Shown here one piece after another: positions 10,372 to 23,272 of a stretch of DNA of 60,000 nt. The first letter of the stretch is position 1. Every line of letters starts with the position of its first letter. The position numbers were made by a program, and so were the translations under genes. A model generated the notes under the pieces. It did no database searches and was not told the origin of the DNA. It saw only the letters and a list, made by a program, of their open reading frames with translations. Source of the stretch: Nematostella vectensis (lineage: Eukaryota > Cnidaria > Anthozoa > Actiniaria > Edwardsiidae). The DNA lies in the NCBI RefSeq assembly GCF_932526225.1, contig NC_064041.1, positions 5,888,046-5,948,045 on the forward strand, in the 5' to 3' direction.

Positions 10372-10740
10372 CTGTGGGGCGGTTGCGCATATAGGGCGAC
10401 TGATTGCTTTGTTTTGGAATTTTGCATTCATCACCAGCTGATTTCGGTTGCTCTTTGACATCACGTCCTGTATTTTCTGCTCACTCAACCCTTTAAACCT
10501 GGACTGAAGTCGACGGACAAGTTTCCCAGCTCCGACGCCTTTACAAGGAGCAAATTCCTCTTCCACAACATTGTCGAGCCTCGAACTTTTTATAACTTCC
10601 TTTCCTTGAAAGAGAAGCTGCTTTTCGCCGTCTTCTTCGGCTACGGAGAAGAAATTCCGATTCCTCCAGAATCGAACGCGTGCAGAAGTCTGCACGCGTT
10701 CTGAAGACCACAGAAGAAAACAGCTCACAAAGTGTCAAAC
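10372..10740 (-). pseudogene. N-terminal part of KRBA2-like integrase gene (exon-like)
   Basis: The minus-strand frame contains GAGKLVRRLQSRFKGLSEQK, then 'NAKFQNKAISRPI'. This matches the region that precedes the rve core in cnidarian KRBA2-like integrases ('FxGLSxxKIQ...', 'FxNKxxLRPI'). The frame runs into CAG|GTATGT, a good splice donor, at about 10371; the core domain continues at about 8935 on the same strand. The residues before the match (about 60) are not recognised. It is either the 5' exon of an interrupted gene or a fragment left by insertion of about 1.4 kb. Confidence 0.55.
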
Positions 10741-12188
10741 TTCAACTTCTTCTTAGGCTGTCAATTATTCAATAATAAAATAAATAGATAATCAATCAGC
10801 TGAGCCTCTAATTCGACACAATAAGTACTTACTTTAGTTCTTTTATTTGGTTTTGTCTGTACACACAAACATTTCTCGCCAAATTATTTTCCCTATTTTT
10901 TCAAAAACGATCTGCTGCATCATTAGTTAAGCTTACTTATAAAGCTACTTTTCAGTTAGCTAAAAGAAATGAGCTCCTAATACGAAAAGTCATAAGCCGT
11001 TTAAAGCAAAACAAATACTTTGTTTAATCTTTTTATGATATTACTTATAAATTAATTAACCTTATTAAATGATCTCAAACGTATTCATGAATAAGCGGTC
11101 TTTTCTTAACTTTCTTGAATAGCACGAAATAAAATAATCAGCAAATAATAGATAGAATTGGTATATATTGACACAATTCAAATTGTGCTTTATATGTGAC
11201 TACATAAGCATTTTAGACTAAAATAATTTGAAATACTAGGTCATTGATTTTTCTAAAGTCGCCCAAAGTCAATAACTTATCTTTGCTAAAGTCGCTCGAA
11301 GTCGCGTCTTGTAACCTTAGGTTTTGCCTATAGTCGCCTATAGTTGCTGAGAGCCGCCCAATGAATCGGCGACTATAGGACCCGGAGTAGGCCTCACAGA
11401 GGTCGACAAGTGTTTTATAGGTTTCGTCATCGACGGCTCGCAGTTGCCTTTTTCGTACAACATCAGTGGTTCATACTTGCCAAATAATCGCAGCGATAGC
11501 CAATATCCATAGTCTATCCATTTTGGCAATAAGTTCGCTGTATAGGAGCGCGAGGCCCTATCACAAGGATAATAAGCTTCGGAAGCTAGCGAAAACTGAC
11601 GGAAGCTACACAAAGGAAACGCTATCACAGGTGCTTACTAGAGTGTAACCAGAGGCGGATCCAGAAGTTTAAAAAGGGGGGGGGGGGGGGGGGCGAAGCA
11701 AAAGTTTGAAGAAAGGGGGGGCGGACGCTTATTTTAAGTTTTGCCAGGATAAATTACCGTCAAAGAAATGATATGTTTTACCTCTATTTTAAGCATCAAT
11801 GATTACAGTCAGAATTTGCCCTTTATTCATTTATTTTTTTATTGGGGGAGGAGTAGGGGATAGGAGGCAGTTCAACCACTGGTTTCAAAGTTTAGTCCCT
11901 GTACCAGTCAAATTAACAGATACGGAAAAGGCCGCAGTATTGAAAATACACAAAATTCTTTTGACTACTTTTCCAAGCCAAGGTGCGACTTTTTTTTATG
12001 GCCAATATTTATTTGCTCGCGGAAAAGTCCGATCTTCATACTAGGGCTTTACTCGGGCAAATAACAAAGTAGATTTTCATGATTGATCGAATACGAAGCT
12101 TTCAATGTTTGAATCTGGCACTGCTTTAATAAATGGCGTGATTCTAGTGCGAGAAGACAGCTAATAATCTACAATTTTTGCAAGACAG
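10741..12188. other. Non-coding interval before the satellite, with long poly-G
   Basis: No gene is recognised. At about 11327-11338 and 11368-11379 lies a 12 bp inverted repeat (CCTATAGTCGCC / GGCGACTATAGG). At about 11650-11725 is 'AGGCGGATCCAG' followed by an uninterrupted G-run of nearly 20 and a second G-run, the same type of dispersed repeat end as near 2970. The satellite begins abruptly after 'TTTTTGCAAGACAG'. Confidence 0.45.
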
Positions 12189-13991
12189 TGTATAGCTGGT
12201 GTGGTTGAAAACTTGTCAATCAACGATCAACTCCGTGTGTATAGCTGGTGTGGTGAAAAACTTGTCAATCAACGATCAACTCCGTGTGTATAGCTGTGGT
12301 GAAAAACTTGTCAATCAACGATCAACTCCGTGTGTATAGCTGGTGTGGTTGAAAACTTGTCAATCAACGATCAACTCCGTGTGTATAGCTGGTGTGGTGA
12401 AAAGAGACTTGTCAATCAACGATCAACTCCGTGTGTATAGCTGGTGTGGTTGAAAACTTGTCAATCAACGATCAACTCCGTGTGTATAGCTGTGGTGAAA
12501 AACTTGTCAATCAACGATCAACTCCGTGTGTATATAGCTGGTGTGGTTGAAAACTTGTCAATCAACAATCAACTCCGTGTGTATAGCTGTGGTGAAAAAC
12601 TTGTCAATCAACGATCAACTCCGTGTGTATAGCTGAGTGTGGTTGAAAACTTGTCAATCAACGATCAACTCCGTGTGTATAGCTGGTGTGGTTAAAAACT
12701 TGTCAATCGACGATCAACTCCGTGTGTAAAGCTGTGGTGAAAAACTTGTCAATCAACGATCAACTCCGTGTGTATAGCTGGTGTGGTTAAAAACTTGTCA
12801 ATCAACGATGAACTCCGTGTGTATAGCTGGTGTGGTTGAAAACTTGTCAATCAACGATCAACTCCGTGTGTATAGCTGTGGTGAAAAACTTGTCAATCAA
12901 CGATCAACTCCGTGTGTATAGCTGGTGTGGTTGAAAACTTGTCAATCAACGATCAACTCCGTGTGTATAGCTGGTGTGGTGAAAAACTTGTCAATCAACG
13001 ATCAACTCCGTGTGTATAGATGGTGTGGTGAAAAACTTGTCAATCAACGATGAACTCCGTGTGTATAGCTGGTGTGGTTGAAAACTTGTCAATCAACGAT
13101 CAACTCCGTGTGTATAGCTGTGGTGAAAAACTTGTCAATCAACGATCAACTCCGTGTGTATAGCTGGTGTGGTTGAAAACTTGTCAATCAACGATCAACT
13201 CCGTGTGTATAGCTGGTGTGGTTAAAAACTTGTCAATCAACGATCAACTCCGTGTGTATAGCTGTAATGAAAAACTTGTCAATCAACGATCAACTCCGTG
13301 TGTATAGCTGGTGTGGTTAAAAACTTGTCAATCAACGATCAACTCCGTGTGTATAGCTGGTGTGGTGAAAAACTTGTCAATCAACGATGAACTCCGTGTG
13401 TATAGCTGTGGTGAAAAACTTGTCAATCAACGATCAATTCCGTGTGTATAGCTGGTGTGGTTGAAAACTTGTCAATCAACGATCAACTCCGTGTGTATAG
13501 CTGGTTGAAAACTTGTCAATCAACGATCAACTCCGTGTGTATAGCTAGTGTGGTTGAAAACTTGTCAATCAACGATCAACTCCGTGTGTATAGCTGGTGT
13601 GGTTGAAAACTTGTCAATCAACGATCAACTCCGTGTGTGTAGCTGGTGTGGTTAAAAACTTGTCAATCAACGATCAACTCCGTGTGTTTAGCTGGTGTGG
13701 TTGAAAACTTGTCAATCAACGATCAACTCCGTGTGTATAGCTGGTGTGGTTGAAAACTTGTCAATCAACGATCAACTCCGTGTGTATAGCTGGTGTGGTT
13801 GAAAACTTGTCAATCACCGATCAACTCCGTGTGTATAGCTGGTGTGGTTGAAAACTTGTCAATCAACGATCAACTCTGTGTGTATAGCTGGTGTGGTTAA
13901 AAACTTGTCAATCAACAATCAACTCCGTGTGTATAGCTGGTGTGGTTGGAAACTTGTCAATCAACGATCAACTCCGTGTGTATAGCTGGTG

Positions 13992-16900
13992 TGGTTGAAA
14001 ACTTGTCAATCAACGATCAACTTCGTGTGTATAGCTGGTGTGGTTGAAAACTTGTCAATCACCGATCAACTCCGTGTGTATAGCTGGTGTGGTTGAAAAC
14101 TTGTCAATCAACGATCAACTCTGTGTGTATAGCTGGTGTGGTTAAAAACTTGTCAATCAACGATCAACTCCGTGTGTATAGCTGGTGTGGTTGAAAACTT
14201 GTCAATCAACGATCAACTCCGTGTGTATACCTGGTGTGGTTGAAAACTTGTCAATCAATGATCAACTCCGTGTGTATAGCTGGTGTGGTTAAAAACTTGT
14301 CAATCAACGATGAACTCTGTGTGTATAGCTGGTGTGGTTAAAAACTTGTCAATCAACGATCAACTCCGTGTGTATAGCTGGTGTGGTTGAAAACTTGTCA
14401 ATCAACGATTAACTCCGTGTGTGTAGCTGGTGTGGTTGAAAACTTGTCAATCAACGATCAACTCCGTGTGTATAGCTGGTGTGGCTGAAAACTTGTCAAT
14501 CAACGATCAACTCCGTGTGTATAGCTGTGGTGAAAAACTTGTCAATCAACGATCAACTCCGTGTGTATAGCTGGTGTGGTTAAAAACTTGTCAATCAACG
14601 ATCAACTCCGTGTGTATAGCTGGTGTGGCTGAAAACTTGTCAATCAACGATCAACTCCGTGTGTATAGCTGTGGTGAAAAACTTGTCAATCAACGATCAA
14701 CTCCGTGTGTATAGCTGGTGTGGTTAAAAACTTGTCAATCAACGATCAACTCCGTGTGTATAGCTAATGTGGTGAAAAACTTGTCAATCAACGATCAACT
14801 CCGTGTGTATAGCTGGTGTGGTGAAAAACTTGTCAATCAACGATGAACTCCGTGTGTATAGCTGGTGTTATGAAAAACTTGTCAATCAACGATGAACTCC
14901 GTGTGTATAGCTGTGGTGAAAAACTTGTCAATCAACGATCAACTCCGTGTGTATAGCTGGTGTGGTTGAAAACTTGTCAATCAACGATCAACTCCGTGTG
15001 TATAGCTGGTTGAAAACTTGTCAATCAACGATCAACTCCTTGTGTATAGCTGGTGTGGTTGAAAACTTGTCAATCAACGATCAACCCCGTGTGTATAGCT
15101 GGTGTGGTTGAAAACTTGTCAATCAACGATCAACTCCGTGTGTATAGCTGGTGTGGTTAAAAACTTGTCAATCAACGATCAACTCCGTGTGTATAGCTGG
15201 TGTGGTTGAAAACTTGTCAATCACCGATCAACTCCGTGTGTATAGCTGGTGTGGTTGAAAACTTGTCAATCAACGATCAACTCCGTGTGTATAGCTGGTG
15301 TGGTTGAAAACTTGTCAATCAACGATCAACTCCGTGTGTATAGCTGGTTGAAAACTTGTCAATCAACGATCAACTCCGTGTGTATAGCTGGTGTGGTTAA
15401 AAACTTGTCAATCAACGATCAACTCCGTGTGTATAGCTGGTGTGGTTAAAAACTTGTCAATCAACGATCAACTCCGTGTGTATAGCTGGTGTGGTGAAAA
15501 ACTTGTCAATCAACGATGAACTCCGTGTGTATAGCTGTGGTGAAAAACTTGTCAATCAACGATGAACTCCGTGTGTATAGCTAGTGTGGTTGAAAACTTG
15601 TTAATCAACGATCAACTCCGTGTGTATAGCTGGTTGAAAACTTGTCAATCAACGATCAACTCCGTGTGTATAGCTGGTGTGGTTGAAAACTTGTCAATCA
15701 CCGATCAACTCCGTGTGTATAGCTGGTGTGGTTGAAAACTTGTCAATCAACGATCAACTCTGTGTGTATAGCTGGTGTGGTTAAAAACTTGTCAATCAAC
15801 GATCAACTCCGTGTGTATAGCTGGTGTGGTTGAAAACTTGTCAATCAACGATCAACTCCGTGTGTATACCTGGTGTGGTTGAAAACTTGTCAATCAATGA
15901 TCAACTCCGTGTGTATAGCTGGTGTGGTTAAAAACTTGTCAATCAACGATGAACTCTGTGTGTATAGCTGGTGTGGTTAAAAACTTGTCAATCAACGATC
16001 AACTCCGTGTGTATAGCTGGTGTGGTTGAAAACTTGTCAATCAACGATTAACTCCGTGTGTGTAGCTGGTGTGGTTGAAAACTTGTCAATCAACGATCAA
16101 CTCCGTGTGTATAGCTGGTGTGGCTGAAAACTTGTCAATCAACGATCAACTCCGTGTGTATAGCTGTGGTGAAAAACTTGTCAATCAACGATCAACTCCG
16201 TGTGTATAGCTGGTGTGGTTAAAAACTTGTCAATCAACGATCAACTCCGTGTGTATAGCTGGTGTGGCTGAAAACTTGTCAATCAACGATCAACTCCGTG
16301 TGTATAGCTGTGGTGAAAAACTTGTCAATCAACGATCAACTCCGTGTGTATAGCTGGTGTGGTTAAAAACTTGTCAATCAACGATCAACTCCGTGTGTAT
16401 AGCTGGTGTGGTGAAAAACTTGTCAATCAACGATCAACTCCGTGTGTATAGCTGGTGTGGTGAAAAACTTGTCAATCAACGATGAACTCCGTGTGTATAG
16501 CTGGTGTTATGAAAAACTTGTCAATCAACGATGAACTCCGTGTGTATAGCTGTGGTGAAAAACTTGTCAATCAACGATCAACTCCGTGTGTATAGCTGGT
16601 GTGGTTGAAAACTTGTCAATCAACGATCAACTCCGTGTGTATAGCTGGTTGAAAACTTGTCAATCAACGATCAACTCCTTGTGTATAGCTGGTGTGGTTG
16701 AAAACTTGTCAATCAACGATCAACTCCGTGTGTATAGCTGGTGTGGTTGAAAACTTGTCAATCAACGATCAACTCCGTGTGTATAGCTGGTGTGGTTAAA
16801 AACTTGTCAATCAACGATCAACTCCGTGTGTATAGCTGGTGTGGTTGAAAACTTGTCAATCACCGATCAACTCCGTGTGTATAGCTGGTGTGGTTGAAAA

Positions 16901-17130
16901 CTTGTCAATCAACGATCAACTCCGTGTGTATAGCTGGTGTGGTTGAAAACTTGTCAATCAACGATCAACTCCGTGTGTATAGCTGGTTGAAAACTTGTCA
17001 ATCAACGATCAACTCCGTGTGTATAGCTGGTGTGGTTAAAAACTTGTCAATCAACGATCAACTCTGTGTGTATAGCTGGTGTGGTTAAAAACTTGTCAAT
17101 CAACGATCAACTCCGTGTGTATAGCTGGTG
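13992..17130 (+). repeat. Higher-order duplication, offset 1639 bp
   Basis: The variant order at about 13992-15490 is repeated at about 15631-17130. Markers include 'GTATACCTGG' at 14226 and 15865, the 44 bp unit, the 'GGTGTTATG' unit and 'CTCCTTGTG'. The offset is 1639 bp throughout. Divergence starts near 15493/17132, where one copy has GGTGTGGTGAAA and the other GGTGTGGTTGAA. Confidence 0.85.
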
Positions 17131-19726
17131 TGGTTGAAAACTTGTCAATCAACGATCAACTCCGTGTGTGTAGCTGGTGTGGTTGAAAACTTGTCAATCA
17201 ACGATCAACTCCGTGTGTATAGCTGGTGTGGCTGAAAACTTGTCAATCAACGATCAACTCCGTGTGTATAGCTGGTGTTTTTTGAAAACTTGTCAATCAA
17301 CGATGAACTCCGTGTGTATAGCTGGTGTGGTTGAAAACTTGTCAATCAACGATCAACTCCGTGTGTATAGCTGGTGTGGCTGAAAACTTGTCAATCAACG
17401 ATCAACTCCGTGTGTATAGCTGGTGTTTTTTGAAAACTTGTCAATCAACGATGAACTCCGTGTGTATAGCTGGTGTGGTTGAAAACTTGTCAATCAACGA
17501 TCAACTCCGTGTGTATAGCTGGTGTGGTTGAAAACTTGTCAATCAACGATCAACTCCGTGTGTATAGCAGGTGTGGCTGAAAACTTGTCAATCAACGATC
17601 AACTCCGTGTGTATAGCTGGTGTTTTTTGAAAACTTGTCAATCAACGATGAACTCCGTGTGTATAGCTGGTGTGGTTGAAAACTTGTCAATCAACGATCA
17701 ACTCCGTGTGTGTAGCTGGTGTGGTTGAAAACTTGTCAATCAACGATCAACTCCGTGTGTATAGCTGGTGTGGCTGAAAACTTGTCAATCAACGATCAAC
17801 TCCGTGTGTATAGCTGGTGTTTTTTGAAAACTTGTCAATCAACGATGAACTCCGTGTGTATAGCTGGTGTGGTTGAAAACTTGTCAATCAACGATCAACT
17901 CCGTGTGTATAGCTGGTGTGGTTGAAAACTTGTCAATCAACGATCAACTCCGTGTGTATAGCTGGTGTGGTTGAAAACTTGTCAATCAACGATCAACTCT
18001 GTGTGTATAGCTGGTGTGGTGAAAAACTTGTCAATCAACAATCAACTACGTGTGTATAGCTTGAGTGGTTGAAAACTTGTCAATCACCGATCAACTCCGT
18101 GTGTATAGCTGGTGTGGTTGAAAACTTGTCAATCAACGATCAACTCTGTGTGTATAGCTGGTGTGGTTAAAAACTTGTCAATCAACGATCAACTCCGTGT
18201 GTATAGCTGGTGTGGTTGAAAACTTGTCAATCAACGATCAACTCCGTGTGTATAGCTGGTGTGGTTGAAAACTTGTCAATCAATGATCAACTCCGTGTGT
18301 ATAGCTGGTGTGGTTAAAAACTTGTCAATCAACGATGAACTCTGTGTGTATAGCTGGTGTGGTTAAAAACTTGTCAATCAACGATCAACTCCGTTTGTAT
18401 AGCTGGTGTGGTTGAAAACTTGTCAATCAACGATCAACTCCGTGTGTATAGCTGGTGTGGTTGAAAACTTGTCAATCAATGATCAACTCCGTGTGTATAG
18501 CTGGTGTGGTTAAAAACTTGTCAATCAACGATGAACTCTGTGTGTATAGCTGGTGTGGTTAAAAACTTGTCAATCAACGATCAACTCCGTGTGTATAGCT
18601 GGTGTGGTTGAAAACTTGTCAATCAACGATCAACTCCGTGTGTGTAGATGGTGTGGTTGAAAACTTGTCAATCAACGATCAACTCCGTGTGTATAGCTGG
18701 TGTGGCTGAAAACTTGTCAATCAACGATCAACTCCGTGTGTATAGCTGGTGTTTTTTGAAAACTTGTCAATCAACGATGAACTCCGTGTGTATAGCTGGT
18801 GTGGTTGAAAACTTGTCAATCAACGATCAACTCCGTGTGTATAGCTGGTGTGGTTGAAAACTTGTCAATCAACGATCAACTCCGTGTGTATAGCTGGTGT
18901 GGTTGAAAACTTGTCAATCAACGATCAACTCTGTGTGTATAGCTGGTGTGGTGAAAAACTTGTCAATCAACGATCAACTCCGTGTGTATAGCTGTGGTGA
19001 AAAACTTGTCAATCAACGATCAACTCCGTGTGTATAGCTGGTGTGGTTGAAAACTTGTCAATCAACGATCAACTCCGTGTGTATAGCTGGTGTGGTGAAA
19101 AACTTGTCAATCAACGATCAACTCCGTGTGTATAGCTGGTGTGGTTGAAAACTTGTCAATCAACGATCAACTCCGTGTGTGTAGCTGGTGTGGTTAAAAA
19201 CTTGTCAATCAACGATCAACTCCGTGTGTATAGCTGGTGTGGTTGAAAACTTGTCAATCAACGATCAACTCCGTGTGTATAGCTGGTGTTTTTTGAAAAC
19301 TTGTCAATCAACGATCAACTCCGTGTGTATAGCTGGTGTGGTTGAAAACTTGTCAATCAACGATCAACTCCGTGTGTATAGGTGGTGTGGTTGAAAACTT
19401 GTCAATCAACGATCAACTCCGTGTGTATAGCTGGTGTGGTTGAAAACTTGTTAATCAACGATCAACTCCGTGTGTATAGCTGGTGTGGTTAAAAACTTGT
19501 CAATCAACGATCAACTCCGTGTGTATAGCTGGTGTGGTTAAAAACTTGTCAATCAACGATCAACTCCGTGTGAATAGCTGTGGTGAAAAACTTGTCAATC
19601 AACGATCAACTCCGTGTGTATAGCTGGTGTGGTTAAAAACTTGTCAATCAACGATCAACTCCGTGTGTATAGGTGGCGTGGTTGAAAACTTGTCAATCAA
19701 CGATCAACTCCGTGTGTATAGCTGGT
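14433..19726 (+). repeat. Large intra-satellite duplication A, first copy (5.3 kb)
   Basis: The order of unit variants in this segment is repeated at 23273-28566, offset 8840 bp. Compared stretches agree base for base, including rare marks such as 'TAGCTAATGTGG' (14761/23601), 'CAACCCCGTG' (15080/23920) and 'TAGGTGGCGTGG' (19671/28511). Homology ends where a 44 bp unit replaces a 49 bp unit on the left, and at 19727/28567 (GGTGTGG against GGTATGG) on the right. Confidence 0.9.
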
Positions 19727-19829
19727 GTGGTTGAAAACTTGTTAATCAACGATCAACTCCGTGTGTATAGCTGGTTGAAAACTTGTCAATCAACGATCAA
19801 CTCCGTGTGTATAGCTGGTGTGGCTGAAA

Positions 19830-22800
19830 ACTTGTCAATCAACGATCAACTCCGTGTGTATAGCTGGTGTGGTTGAAAACTTGTCAATCAACGATCAACT
19901 CCGTGTGTATAGCTGGTGTGGTGAAAAACTTGTCAATCAACGATCAACTCCGTGTGTATAGCTGGTGTGGTTAAAAACTTGTTAATCAACGATCAACTCC
20001 GTGTGTATAGCTGGTGTGGTTGAAAACTTGTCAATCAACGATCAACTCCGTGTGTATAGCTGGTGTTTTTTGAAAACTTGTCAATCAACGATGAACTCCG
20101 TGTGTATAGCTGGTGTGGTTGAAAACTTGTCAATCAACGATCAACTCCGTGTGTATAGCTGTGGTGAAAAACTTGTCAATCAACGATCAACTCCGTGTGT
20201 ATAGCTGGTGTGGTTAAAAACTTGTCAATCAACGATCAACTCCGTATGTATAGCTGGTGTGGTGAAAAACTTGTCAATCAACGATGAACTCCGTGTGTAT
20301 AGCTGTGGTGAAAAACTTGTCAATCAACGATCAACTCCGTGTGTATAGCTGTGGTGAAAAACTTGTCAATCAACGATCAACTCCGTGTGTATAGCTGGTG
20401 TGGTTAAAAACTTGTCAATCAACGATCAACTCCGTGTGTATAGCTGGTGTGGTTGAAAACTTGTCAATCAACGATCAACTCCGTGTGTATAGCTGGTGTG
20501 GTTAAAAACTTGTGAATCAACGATCAACTCCGTGTGTATAGCTGGTGTGGTTGAAAACTTGTCAATCAACGATCAACTCCGTGTGTATAGCTGGTGTGGT
20601 TGAAAATTTGTCAATCAATGATCAACTCCGTGTGTATAGCTGGTGTGGTTAAAAACTTGTCAATCAACGATGAACTCTGTGTGTATAGCTGGTGTGGTTA
20701 AAAACTTGTCAATCAACGATCAACTCCGTGTGTATAGCTGGTGTGGTTGAAAACTTGTCAATCAACGATCAACTCCGTGTGTATAGCTGGTGTGGTTAAA
20801 AACTTGTCAATCAACGATCAACTCCGTGTGTATAGCTGGTGTGGTTGAAAACTTGTCAATCAACGATCAACTCCGTGTGTATAGCTGGTGTGGTTGAAAA
20901 CTTGTCAATCACCGATCAACTCCGTGTGTATAGCTGGTGTGGTTGAAAACTTGTCAATCAACGATGAACTCTGTGTGTATAGCTGGTGTGGTTAAAAACT
21001 TGTCAATCAACGATCAACTCCGTGTGTATAGCTGGTGTGGTTGAAAACTTGTCAATCAACGATCAACTCCGTGTGTATAGCTGGTGTGGTTAAAAACTTG
21101 TCAATCAACGATCAACTCCGTGTGTATAGCTGGTGTGGTTGAAAACTTGTCAATCAACGATCAACTCCGTGTGTATAGCTGGTGTGGTTGAAAACTTGTC
21201 AATCACCGATCAACTCCGTGTGTATAGCTGGTGTGGTTGAAAACTTGTCAATCAACGATCAACTCTGTGTGTATAGCTGGTGTGGTTAAAAACTTGTCAA
21301 TCAACGATCAACTCCGTGTGTATAGCTGGTGTGGTTAAAAACTTGTCAATCAACGATCAACTCCGTGTGTATAGCTGGTGTGGTTGAAAACTTGTCAATC
21401 AACGATCAACTACGTGTGTATAGCTGGTGTGGTTGAAAACTTGTCAATCAATGATCAACTCCGTGTGTATAGCTGGTGTGGTTAAAAACTTGTCAATCAA
21501 CGATGAACTCTGTGTGTATAGCTGGTGTGGTTAAAAACTTGTCAATCAACGATCAACTCCGTGTGTATAGCTGGTGTGGTTGAAAACTTGTCAATCAACG
21601 ATCAACTCCGTGTGTGTAGCTGGTGTGGTTGAAAACTTGTCAATCAACGATCAACTCCGTGTGTATAGCTGGTGTGGCTGAAAACTTGTCAATCAACGAT
21701 CAACTCCGTGTGTATAGCTGGTGTGGTTGAAAACTTGTCAATCAACGATCAACTCCGTGTGTATAGCTGGTGTGGTTAAAAACTTGTCAATCAACGATCA
21801 ACTCCGTGTGTATAGCTGTGGTGAAAAACTTGTCAATCAACGATCAACTCCGTGTGTATAGCTGGTGTGGTTAAAAACTTGTCAATCAACGATCAACTCT
21901 GTGTGTATAGCTGGTGTGGTTAAAAACTTGTCAATCAACGATCAACTCCGTGTGTATAGCTGGTGTGGTGAAAAACTTGTCAATCAACGATGAACTCCGT
22001 GTGTATAGCTGGTGTTATGAAAAACTTGTCAATCAACGATGAACTCCGTGTGTATAGCTGTGGTGAAAAACTTGTCAATCAACGATCAACTCCGTGTGTA
22101 TAGCTGGTGTGGTTGAAAACTTGTCAATCAACGATCAACTCCGTGTGTATAGCTGGTTGAAAACTTGTCAATCAACGATCAACTCCTTGTGTATAGCTGG
22201 TGTGGTTGAAAACTTGTCAATCAACGATCAACTCCGTGTGTATAGCTGGTGTGGTTGAAAACTTGTCAATCAACGATCAACTCCGTGTGTATAGCTGGTG
22301 TGGTTAAAAACTTGTCAATCAACGATCAACTCCGTGTGTATAGCTGGTGTGGTTGAAAACTTGTCAATCACCGATCAACTCCGTGTGTATAGCTGGTGTG
22401 GTTGAAAACTTGTCAATCAACGATCAACTCCGTGTGTATAGCTGGTGTGGTTGAAAACTTGTCAATCAACGATCAACTCCGTGTGTATAGCTGGTTGAAA
22501 ACTTGTCAATCAACGATCAACTCCGTGTGTATAGCTGGTGTGGTTAAAAACTTGTCAATCAACGATCAACTCCGTGTGTATAGCTGGTGTGGTTGAAAAC
22601 TTGTCAATCAATGATCAACTCCGTGTGTATAGCTGGTGTGGTTAAAAACTTGTCAATCAACGATGAACTCTGTGTGTATAGCTGGTGTGGTTAAAAACTT
22701 GTCAATCAACGATCAACTCCGTGTGTATTGCTGGTGTGGTTGAAAACTTGTCAATCAACGATCAACTCCGTGTGTGTAGCTGGTGTGGTTGAAAACTTGT

Positions 22801-23224
22801 CAATCAACGATCAACTCCGTGTGTATAGCTGGTGTGGCTGAAAACTTGTCAATCAACGATCAACTCCGTGTGTATAGCTGGTGTTTTTTGAAAACTTGTC
22901 AATCAACGATGAACTCCGTGTGTATAGCTGGTGTGGTTGAAAACTTGTCAATCAACGATCAACTCCGTGTGTATAGCTGGTGTGGTTGAAAACTTGTCAA
23001 TCAACGATCAACTCCGTGTGTATAGCAGGTGTGGCTGAAAACTTGTCAATCAACGATCAACTCCGTGTGTATAGCTGGTGTTTTTTGAAAACTTGTCAAT
23101 CAACGATGAACTCCGTGTGTATAGCTGGTGTGGTTGAAAACTTGTCAATCAACGATCAACTCCGTGTGTATAGCTGGTGTGGTTGAAAACTTGTCAATCA
23201 ACGATCAACTCCGTGTGTATAGCT
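19830..23224 (+). repeat. Large intra-satellite duplication B, first copy (3.4 kb)
   Basis: The unit order is repeated at 40285-43679, offset 20455 bp. Its later part, about 21000-23223, occurs a third time at about 31197-33420 (offset 10197). Marks include 'TGTATTGCTGG' (22727/43182), 'CTCCGTATG' (20241/40696) and 'TTGTGAATC' (20510/40965). Confidence 0.9.
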
Positions 23225-23272
23225 AGTGTGGTTGAAAACTTGTTAATCAACGATCAACTCCGTGTGTATAGC

